Positions 1 through 5,926 of a DNA stretch of 9,507 bases are shown here, one piece after another. The stretch spans positions 1 through 9,507 of the forward strand of contig CACXNN010000038.1 of assembly GCA_902768995.1 (NCBI GenBank). The letters run 5' to 3'. A program made the translations under genes and the position numbers. The notes beneath the pieces were generated by a model, which saw only the letters and a list, made by a program, of their open reading frames with translations, was not told where the DNA came from and did not search any database. The DNA is from an uncultured Eubacteriales bacterium (GTDB lineage Bacteria; Bacillota; Clostridia; Christensenellales; CAG-138). Each line of letters begins with the position of its first letter. Within the stretch, counting starts at the first letter, position 1.

Positions 1-213
1 AAGGCCGCCTGCAAAAAGGTCTTCGAGGCCCTGCGCTATTCCGACCCCGTGTCCGCCTACGGCCTCGTGGACGTGGAAGAACGCATCAAGGCTGAGTTCG
101 ACGTTCTGACCGACGCGGTCATCGCGGACGATCCCAAGGCCGTCTCCGCCTCCGCCGACGAGCTGCTGACCCTCATCGCCGAGCGCAATAAGAAGAGCAA
201 GGCGGGGAAGTGA
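1..213 (+). CDS. C-terminal part of an unrecognised helical protein
   Basis: Frame 1 is open from the first base to a TGA at 211-213, giving the last 70 residues of a protein whose start lies to the left of the window. The segment is rich in Ala, Asp, Glu and Lys and should be mostly alpha-helical. It begins KAACKKVFEALRYSDP, continues through a region predicted to form two or three helices, and ends in a basic tail (ERNKKSKAGK). No membrane segment, metal motif or catalytic motif is visible in this part. The codon pattern (G or C in third positions) fits a real gene. It lies 25 bases upstream of the zinc-ribbon membrane protein on the same strand, so the two are probably co-transcribed. I do not recognise the family and assign no function; the missing N-terminal part would decide it. 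Confidence 0.75.
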   Translation, partial: KAACKKVFEALRYSDPVSAYGLVDVEERIKAEFDVLTDAVIADDPKAVSASADELLTLIAERNKKSKAGK

Positions 214-238
214 GACGAAGGATATCCAATAGATTCGT

Positions 239-754
239 ATGCGGCTGTTCACCTGCCCCGTCTGCGGGGGAAAGCTGAATATCAAGATCGGAACGGAGTT
301 CGCGACCTGTGAATCCTGCGGGAACGTGACGAAGATCGATCCCATGGATGCGAAGCGGTTCACGGAGATCTATCGGTCCGCCGAGCGCTCCATGCGGCTG
401 AATTCCGTAGAGGGATACGAGGAGGCGTTCCGTCAGCTGGATTCGATCTCGTTCATCGAGGAGGCCCGCAAAAAGCGGGTGGAATGCGAAAAGCGGCTCC
501 AGGACCTACAGGCGGACCTGCAGAGGCGGCAAGCCCAGGGCTCCGCGTCCGAGCAGCAGAACACGGGTTTTGCCGGTGTTCTGCTGGCAGTGACCCTTGT
601 TTTTTGTGCGGCCGCTCTCGCGGGGGTGGCTTGGCTGGTCGTTCTGCTTCTCAAAGGTGCCCTATCCCCCAGAGCCACGGCGGCGGTCATCGCCATCGCG
701 GCGCTGGCAATCTTGTCCGCGTTTATCAACAGGGTGAAACAATCAAATCAATAG
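239..754 (+). CDS. Small zinc-ribbon protein with two C-terminal membrane helices
   Basis: This 171-residue protein opens with a zinc ribbon: Cys6-x2-Cys9 and Cys24-x2-Cys27 in the form CPVCG...CESCG, the usual four-cysteine site for one structural zinc. Residues about 36-100 are charged and helical, including a Lys/Arg/Glu/Gln-rich stretch at 77-100. Two hydrophobic helices follow (about 110-138 and 145-164), and the protein ends in a short polar tail. With no signal peptide, the ribbon and helical part are probably cytoplasmic and anchored by the C-terminal hairpin. The ATG at 239 is chosen because the ribbon starts five residues later and an in-frame stop lies at 230-232. The nearest Shine-Dalgarno-like sequence (GAAGGA, 217-222) is unusually far, 16 bases upstream. 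The upstream gene ends 25 bases before it, and a terminator hairpin lies about 85 bases after it. Such proteins are common as uncharacterised Clostridial genes; the role is unknown. Confidence 0.85.
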   Translation: MRLFTCPVCGGKLNIKIGTEFATCESCGNVTKIDPMDAKRFTEIYRSAERSMRLNSVEGYEEAFRQLDSISFIEEARKKRVECEKRLQDLQADLQRRQAQGSASEQQNTGFAGVLLAVTLVFCAAALAGVAWLVVLLLKGALSPRATAAVIAIAALAILSAFINRVKQSNQ

Positions 755-839
755 TGCGGCGAAAAAGCTGATCCGCACCAAAAACGAAACAGAGAATACG
801 GCCGCCCCCCGCTGAATCCGGTATCATTACTCGTACCCA

Positions 840-873
840 AAAATGACCCCCCAATTCCTTGGGGGGTCATTTT
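840..873. terminator. Bidirectional intrinsic terminator between convergent units
   Basis: Bases 840-854 pair perfectly with 859-873, giving a 15-bp stem around a TTCC tetraloop. The core is six G-C pairs flanked by A-T pairs. On the + strand the stem ends in TTTT before CTCG; on the - strand it ends in five T (complement of the A run at 839-843). It can therefore stop transcription from the zinc-ribbon gene (stop at 754) and from the convergent iron-sulfur flavoprotein gene (stop at 950). The slightly longer T run suggests it works at least as well for the - strand operon. Confidence 0.9.
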
Positions 874-949
874 CTCGCGATTGGATTTGAACGGGCACGG
901 TGGTGAATTGGGTGTCAGTGGCAGCCAAGAGCCACACATTCGAGATGGC
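874..949. other. Short spacer between terminator and flavoprotein gene
   Basis: These 76 bases form the 3' untranslated stretch of the - strand operon. The only structure I see is a small hairpin, GTGGC at 918-922 with GCCAC at 931-935 (8-base loop), and the palindrome TCGCGA at 875-880. The hairpin lacks a T run and is too weak to call a terminator by itself. No credible small gene is visible. The 85 bases on the other side of the terminator (755-839) are likewise empty apart from a weak 5-bp inverted repeat (755-759 with 773-777). Confidence 0.4.
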
Positions 950-2461
950 TCACATATCCTTTCTGTTTCTGGATATGCGCTTGCGGCTGGAGGAGATGGC
1001 CCCCTGGGGGCAGACCAGCACGCAGAGGTGGCAGCCCACGCACTTCTTGCCGTCCAGCAGAGGCCGCCGGTCCCTATCCAGGCGGATGGCCTGGTGGCCG
1101 CCGTCGGCGCAGGAGATGGCGCAGCGGCCGCAGCCCATGCACTTCTCCCGGTGGAACTTGGGGAAGATGACCGTGTCTCGCTCCAGCACGTCCGTGGTGT
1201 GGCTGACGGAACCGAGGGCCAGGCCCCGGGCTTCGTTCACGCTGGAAAAGCCCTTCTCCGCCAGGTAATAGGCAAGGCCCGCCTTGAGATCGTTGATGAT
1301 CCGATAGCCGTACTGCATGACGGCGGTGGTGATCTGGATGCTGCCGCCGCCCAGGAGGATGAACTCGAGGGCGTCCCGCCAGGTCTCGATGCCGCCCATG
1401 GCGGAGAGGTGCATGCCCTGCAGGTTGGGGTTCTGCCCCAGCTCCGCGATGAACCGCAGGGCGATGGGCTTTACGGCGTTGCCGCTGTAGCCGCCTACGG
1501 CGGACATGCCGTGGACTGCCGGGGCGGACACGTAGGTGTGGGGGTTCACGCCGATGATGCTCTTGATGGTGTTGATGGCGGCGATGCCGTCGGCCCCGCC
1601 CCGCCGGGCTGCCTCCGCCGCCGGGGACATGGCGGCCACGTTGGGGGTGAGCTTGGCCAGGATCGGTATCTTCGCCCCCCGCCGGGCGGCGGCGGTGAAC
1701 CGCTCCACCAGCTCCGGCACCTGGCCGATGTCGGACCCAAGGCCCCCGTCCATCATGTTGGGGCAGGAGAAGTTGAGCTCGATGGCGTCGGCCCCGTTCT
1801 CCTCGCAGAGGCGGCTGAGCTCCTCCCACTCCCCCTCGTTCTGGCCCATGATGGAGGCCAGGATGAACTTGGTGGGGTAGTTCTGCTTGAGCCGCCGGAA
1901 GATCTCCATGTTCTCGGCCACGCTGTGGTCCGAGAGCTGCTCCACGTTCTTGAAGCCCAGGATGGTCCCGTTGTCCCCGGTGATGGCGGAGAAGCGGGGG
2001 GAGGCCTCATGGATGTCGAAGGAGCAGATGGTCTTGAAGCAGGCCCCGGCCCAGCCCGCCTCGAAGGCCCGGGCGCACATGTCGTAGGTGCTGGCCACCA
2101 CGGAGGAGGACAGGAGGAAGGGGTTCTCGAGGGGTACGCCGCACAGGTCCGTCCGCAGGAGGTCCTCGTTTTCCGGCAGGGGCACCTCCAGCTCCGGCCT
2201 GACCTCGTCGTACAGCCGCCCGATCAGGCGCCGGATGGGCACCTGGTGGGGCCGGACGCAGGCGTCCTCACAGGGGGCGTGGCAGAGGAGGCAGGGGTCC
2301 TGCTCCGGCAGCCGGGCCGCGGCCGCCTTCTCGTCGTCGAACCAGAGGCTGCGAAGCAGCGCCGCCGCGTCCAGCTTCCCGCAGGCGGCGGTGCAGGGGG
2401 CGTCCGCGCACAGGGCGCAGCGGATCATATCCTTCCGGCGGATGGTTCTTTCAAAGAGCAT
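950..2461 (-). CDS. PreA-like iron-sulfur flavoprotein with N-terminal double Fe-S module
   Basis: This 503-residue protein resembles the FMN/pyrimidine half of dihydropyrimidine dehydrogenase (PreA) and the dihydroorotate dehydrogenase barrel. The N-terminal module has two cysteine quartets (C15, C18, C23, C27 and C57, C60, C64, C68); the first has the CADAPC form of the dehydrogenase and glutamate synthase small-subunit Fe-S domain. The barrel (about 105-400) shows NFSCPN (230-235), KLTPN (270-274, FMN-contacting Lys), INT (296-298), GGYSG (323-327) and GGI (356-358). Two ferredoxin-type [4Fe-4S] motifs end the protein (C441-C451 and C474-C484). FAD/NADPH domains are absent, and Ile245 sits where dihydropyrimidine dehydrogenase has its catalytic Cys, so the substrate may not be uracil or thymine. 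A cytoplasmic redox enzyme is likely. The ATG at 2461 follows a strong AGGAGGA six bases upstream. It is the last gene of the operon, 25 bases after the long permease. Family confident; reaction unknown. Confidence 0.9.
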   Translation of the reverse strand: MLFERTIRRKDMIRCALCADAPCTAACGKLDAAALLRSLWFDDEKAAAARLPEQDPCLLCHAPCEDACVRPHQVPIRRLIGRLYDEVRPELEVPLPENEDLLRTDLCGVPLENPFLLSSSVVASTYDMCARAFEAGWAGACFKTICSFDIHEASPRFSAITGDNGTILGFKNVEQLSDHSVAENMEIFRRLKQNYPTKFILASIMGQNEGEWEELSRLCEENGADAIELNFSCPNMMDGGLGSDIGQVPELVERFTAAARRGAKIPILAKLTPNVAAMSPAAEAARRGGADGIAAINTIKSIIGVNPHTYVSAPAVHGMSAVGGYSGNAVKPIALRFIAELGQNPNLQGMHLSAMGGIETWRDALEFILLGGGSIQITTAVMQYGYRIINDLKAGLAYYLAEKGFSSVNEARGLALGSVSHTTDVLERDTVIFPKFHREKCMGCGRCAISCADGGHQAIRLDRDRRPLLDGKKCVGCHLCVLVCPQGAISSSRKRISRNRKDM

Positions 2462-2467
2462 AGGCGT

Positions 2468-2474
2468 TCCTCCT
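2468..2474 (-). promoter_or_regulatory. Shine-Dalgarno site of the flavoprotein gene
   Basis: On the - strand AGGAGGA lies six bases before the ATG at 2461. It is the strongest ribosome binding site in the operon and fixes this start rather than the in-frame Met12. It suggests the flavoprotein can be translated efficiently without coupling to the permease upstream. Confidence 0.85.
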
Positions 2475-2486
2475 GTAGCGATGATT

Positions 2487-5400
2487 TCAGGCCACGTCCG
2501 TCAGCTTCAGGTTCTTGACCTTCCTGAGAGCGATGACGTTGACGATCACGGTGAAGAGCACGGTCATGGCCGCCGCGTACCCCCAGGCGGGGAAGCACAC
2601 GCCCCGCTCCAGCTGGATGAAGGACTGCTCCATGGCGCGGACGATCCGATAGCCCACGTAGGAGCCGGCCGCAAGGCCCAGCAGGATGCCCAGGATGGTG
2701 GTGAACACCGTCTCCCGGGTCACGTAGGCGATGACCTCCTTCGTGGTGAAGCCGTTGATCCGCATGACGGTCAGCTCCCGCTTCTTCTGCAGGATGTAGA
2801 TGTTGGTCAGGTTCATGAGCACCACCCCGGCCATGACCGCCGCCATGAGGATGAACAGGATCACCACGATGTTGATGACGGAGGTGGCGGCCCGGAACAT
2901 GGTATTGCCCTCGTCGGAGGGCGTGTAATCCTCGAATCCGACCAGTTCCTTCAACTCCGTCAGGAGCTTTTCTGCCTCCCTGTCGCCGAAGCGCAGGAAG
3001 AAGGCGTTGTACGTGGGCTCCTTTCCGAACAGGGATTCGAAATAGGCGGGGCTCATGACCATGAGCCGGCCGATGTAGTTTTCGAAGATGCCGGCCACCT
3101 GCACCGTGGCGGGCTGGGTCCCGCCCAGGGTGATATCGAAGGTGCTCCCTATGGACAGATCGTATTTTTCCGCCAGCCGTCGCTGGATCAGGATGCCCTC
3201 GTCCGTGGGGGCGAGGGGCTCTCCCGTCTGCCAGTCGTCCAGACGGTGCATGCCCTCGATGGCGGCGATGTCCCCCACGTACAGCTCGCCCACGTCCATA
3301 TCCTGGATGCGGAAGGTGACATTGCCGTCGTGCAGCAGGACGTGATCCACCCCGGCTTCCTTCAGATACGCCTCGATATCCCCCGGATATCCGCAGCGGA
3401 CTCGCCCGTCGTAGTGTACGATGCCGTCATACTGGTTCACCACGGCATGATCGATGGCATATTTGAGGGTGAAGCCGATGACCACCAGGGCGCAGCAGCC
3501 CGCCACGCTCACCACGGTCACCAGCACCCGCTTGATATCCGTGCGGATATTCAGCAGCACCAGCCGGGAATAGAGGGACAGCAGATGCTTTCCGCCGCCC
3601 TTCGCCTTCTTCTGGCCCTTGGGCACCGGTGCCTGCATGAGCTGGATGGCCGGGGTCCGCACCAGCCGGTGGCAGGCGAAGGTCACCGCCGCCGTAGCTA
3701 GCGCCACACCGCCTCCCACCACGATCAGGGTGGGCAAGCCCACCAGGATGGCGCGGCCGAGGTCGATGGTGAAATAAAGGTTATAGCTGCTGAGGATGAA
3801 TTTCTCGATGCCGAAGCGGGCCAGCAAAATGCCAAGGACCGCCCCCAGCACCGTGGCGGACAGGCCGAAGGTCAGGTACTTAGCGAAGATCTCCCGATTG
3901 AAGAACCCCAGGGCCTTGGTGGCGCCCACCAGCGTCCTCTGCTCGTCCACCATCTTGCTGACCGTGGCGTAGATGACCAGGGCGCCGATGACCACGAACA
4001 GGAGGGAGAAGGTCATCTGCAGGCTGGACAGGTTGTCGCTGCTCGCCTTGAGCTGGACGAAGCTGGCGTTGCCCCGGCCGTCCAGGACGATCCAGCGGCC
4101 CGGCTCCATGGTCCGCAGCTGCTCCCGGGCCTCGTCCAGCATCCGGACGCCCCATTCGTATTGGGCCAGGCCATCTGCGTACTGCTGTTCCCCGTCCTCC
4201 AGCTCCTGGCGCTTGGCGGCGATCTCGGCCCGCCCCGCCTCCAGGTCCCGGAGGCCCTGCTCGTAGGCTTCCTTCCCGGCGTTGAATTGGGCGAGGCCAT
4301 CCTCGTAGGCGGCCAGGGCCTCGGCATACTGGCGCTCGCTCTCCTGGTAAACGGCCATGGATTCGTCGAACTGCCGCTTGCTGATATAGTAGGCGTTGGC
4401 GCTCCGGATATACCGGTCGTGCCCGTCGTCCCACTGGGCACAGCCGTCCACCAGCTGCGCGAATTCGGAAGTGTGCTCGTCCACCTTGGCGGACGCCTCC
4501 TGCGCCAGGTACGCCCGGATGGCCTCCGGGTCGTATGCCGGCGCGTCGGGATCGTCCGCATACAGGGCGTCGTATACGGTGCGGAGCACGCTGTCGGGGA
4601 TGTCGGCGGTGTCGATCGCCTGCTTCGCCACGTCGCTCAACGTCTTGTCCAGCTCCACCTTCACGTCGACGGTGAGCCACAGCTCGTTGGCCGCGGTGTT
4701 GGAGCTGTATATGTTGGGGGGCTGGGGCTGGGCCCAGTCGATCCAATCGGAGGTGTCCTCGCCGACGGCCGTCTCCACGGCCCCGCGCACGGCGTCGCGG
4801 ACGGTGCCCTTGGCCTCCTCCAGGGAGTTCCAACCGTTTTCCAATTGGATCTCGGCGAAGGTGAGCTCCCGTTCGCCCTCGGACAGGGCCTGTCCGCCCT
4901 GATCCAGCTGGGCCTTGGCGTCGTCCAGCTGGGCCCGGGCCTCGCTCAGCTGCTGCTCCGCTTCCGCCAGCTGCCGCTCGCTGTCGTCCAGCTGGGCCTT
5001 GGCGTCCTGGAGCTCCTGCTCGCCGTCCAAAAGCTGCTGCTCGCCTTCCTGGAGCTTCCGCCAGCCGTCGTCCAGCTGGCGGCGGCCGTCAGCCAATTCC
5101 TGCTTCGCCTCCTCCAGGGTGGCGCTGTTCTCGTCGATCTTGGCCTGGGCCTGCCCTTTCAGCTGCTCGTCCCGAAGGGCGATCTGCGTGGGGGCCAGCG
5201 CTTCGATCCGGTCCAAGACCAGGGTCACGGCATCGTTGTACGCCCCGCTGAACCGATTGGCGTTCGTTACGCCCTCCACGGCGACGAGCGCCTTCATGCA
5301 GCAGCCGCCCAGAGCCTCGTGATCGAAGGTGTCCCGGGTGACCAGCACGTAGGGGACGTCCGGCACGTTCCGGTTGACGTGGTCGGGACTGGTTATGATG

Positions 5401-5912
5401 CCCGTGATCAAAAGGTCCAACGGGCTGAGGTAATATTGGCCGGTAGCGTCCGTCATCTCCAGCCATTCCATGGTATCCCCCACCTGCAGGCCCATCTTCT
5501 CCGCCAGCTGGTTCTCGATGGCGCATTCCGACGCGCTTTGGGGCAGGCGGCCTTCCCGCACGTTGGGCCGATTCAATCGCTCGGTCACGGTGATGACCAC
5601 GGCGCTTTCCCGCGCCCCGTTCCCATAGGCGTTGGCGCCGGTCTGCCACAGGGGTTCCACGTCCACGACGCCCGCCGTGTTTCTCAGGGCGTCCAGGTCC
5701 TCCGCCGACAGCAGGTGGGTGGAGACGACCTCGATGTCCCGGAAGTCCAGCCCGTTGTACGCCTTCGAGCCGTTGAGCTTCATGGCCGCGGCGGCATAGC
5801 AGATGCCCAAAAAGGCGGTCACCCCCATGAGGGCGATGATCAGGATGGACAGGTAGGAAACCTTCTGCCTGCCTATGTTCCGCAAAGCGTCTTTTCGTTG
5901 TGTCCTCTTCAT
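2487..5912 (-). CDS. ABC transporter permease, FtsX/MacB family, with long helical stalk
   Basis: This 1141-residue permease has eight predicted membrane helices: TM1 about 20-42, TM2-4 about 632-745, TM5 about 796-816 and TM6-8 about 1012-1130. The two groups of three are FtsX-like domains; the second contains IYILQKKRELTVMR (1038-1051), typical of these permeases. Between TM1 and TM2 lies a huge extracellular region: a MacB-like domain (about 43-235), a leucine heptad arm (266-364), a tip segment (about 365-510) and a returning arm (515-599). A second extracellular domain spans about 820-1008. The family couples ATP hydrolysis to mechanical work outside the membrane (lipoprotein or peptide export, cell-wall hydrolase control); the substrate here cannot be read. 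It starts 14 bases after the shorter paralog, whose first 23 residues are identical, so the pair probably dimerises with the ATPase encoded first. The usual family size is nearer 400-800 residues; the stalk accounts for much of the excess. Confidence 0.93.
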   Translation of the reverse strand: MKRTQRKDALRNIGRQKVSYLSILIIALMGVTAFLGICYAAAAMKLNGSKAYNGLDFRDIEVVSTHLLSAEDLDALRNTAGVVDVEPLWQTGANAYGNGARESAVVITVTERLNRPNVREGRLPQSASECAIENQLAEKMGLQVGDTMEWLEMTDATGQYYLSPLDLLITGIITSPDHVNRNVPDVPYVLVTRDTFDHEALGGCCMKALVAVEGVTNANRFSGAYNDAVTLVLDRIEALAPTQIALRDEQLKGQAQAKIDENSATLEEAKQELADGRRQLDDGWRKLQEGEQQLLDGEQELQDAKAQLDDSERQLAEAEQQLSEARAQLDDAKAQLDQGGQALSEGERELTFAEIQLENGWNSLEEAKGTVRDAVRGAVETAVGEDTSDWIDWAQPQPPNIYSSNTAANELWLTVDVKVELDKTLSDVAKQAIDTADIPDSVLRTVYDALYADDPDAPAYDPEAIRAYLAQEASAKVDEHTSEFAQLVDGCAQWDDGHDRYIRSANAYYISKRQFDESMAVYQESERQYAEALAAYEDGLAQFNAGKEAYEQGLRDLEAGRAEIAAKRQELEDGEQQYADGLAQYEWGVRMLDEAREQLRTMEPGRWIVLDGRGNASFVQLKASSDNLSSLQMTFSLLFVVIGALVIYATVSKMVDEQRTLVGATKALGFFNREIFAKYLTFGLSATVLGAVLGILLARFGIEKFILSSYNLYFTIDLGRAILVGLPTLIVVGGGVALATAAVTFACHRLVRTPAIQLMQAPVPKGQKKAKGGGKHLLSLYSRLVLLNIRTDIKRVLVTVVSVAGCCALVVIGFTLKYAIDHAVVNQYDGIVHYDGRVRCGYPGDIEAYLKEAGVDHVLLHDGNVTFRIQDMDVGELYVGDIAAIEGMHRLDDWQTGEPLAPTDEGILIQRRLAEKYDLSIGSTFDITLGGTQPATVQVAGIFENYIGRLMVMSPAYFESLFGKEPTYNAFFLRFGDREAEKLLTELKELVGFEDYTPSDEGNTMFRAATSVINIVVILFILMAAVMAGVVLMNLTNIYILQKKRELTVMRINGFTTKEVIAYVTRETVFTTILGILLGLAAGSYVGYRIVRAMEQSFIQLERGVCFPAWGYAAAMTVLFTVIVNVIALRKVKNLKLTDVA
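4116..4370 (-). repeat. Returning stalk arm: 13 aromatic/leucine heptads
   Basis: Within the long permease, large hydrophobic residues recur at exact seven-residue spacing: F515, Y522, Y529, Y536, F543, Y550, L557, I564, L571, Y578, Y585, L592 and L599. The residue three places later is Gly, Ala or Ser in 11 of the 13 units. This is the second arm of a helical hairpin and contrasts with the all-leucine first arm. It ends just before TM2, so it runs back toward the membrane. Confidence 0.8.
4821..5117 (-). repeat. Outgoing stalk arm: 15 uninterrupted leucine heptads
   Basis: Leucine occupies every seventh residue from L266 to L364 of the long permease, 15 in a row without a break. In all 15 units the residue three places after the leucine is Gly, Ala or Ser (for example LDDAKAQ, LDDGWRK, LQEGEQQ). 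This is the known Leu-x2-Gly heptad pattern of large Firmicute membrane proteins such as the YhgE/Pip type and of FtsX-type permeases. A continuous helix of 98 residues would be near 15 nm long. The DNA also keeps traces of repeat expansion: a 20-bp exact repeat at 4903-4922 and 4987-5006, 84 bp (four heptads) apart. Confidence 0.85.
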
Positions 5913-5916
5913 TTCG

Positions 5917-5923
5917 TTCCCTT
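5917..5923 (-). promoter_or_regulatory. Ribosome binding site of the long permease
   Basis: On the - strand AAGGGAA lies just upstream of the ATG at 5912, with the GGG core six bases from the start codon. It fits entirely inside the 14-base gap after the stop codon of the short permease, which supports this start and close coupling of the two permease genes. Confidence 0.7.
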
Positions 5924-5926
5924 AAG

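Noticed and set aside
880..949. Possible tRNA remnant suggested by GGATTTGAAC near 883-895
   Set aside because: It resembles the complement of a tRNA T-loop, but no matching T-stem, anticodon arm or acceptor stem could be drawn on either strand.
881..2518. A 545-codon open frame on the + strand opposite the flavoprotein gene
   Set aside because: Its translation is low-complexity Gly/Ala/His/Val-rich and mirrors the GC-rich codons of the real gene. The - strand protein has clear domains, so this is a shadow.
4821..5117. Tandem repeat or CRISPR-like array in the 21-bp periodic region
   Set aside because: The periodicity comes from heptad codons in one open frame. The units are diverged and have no spacers.
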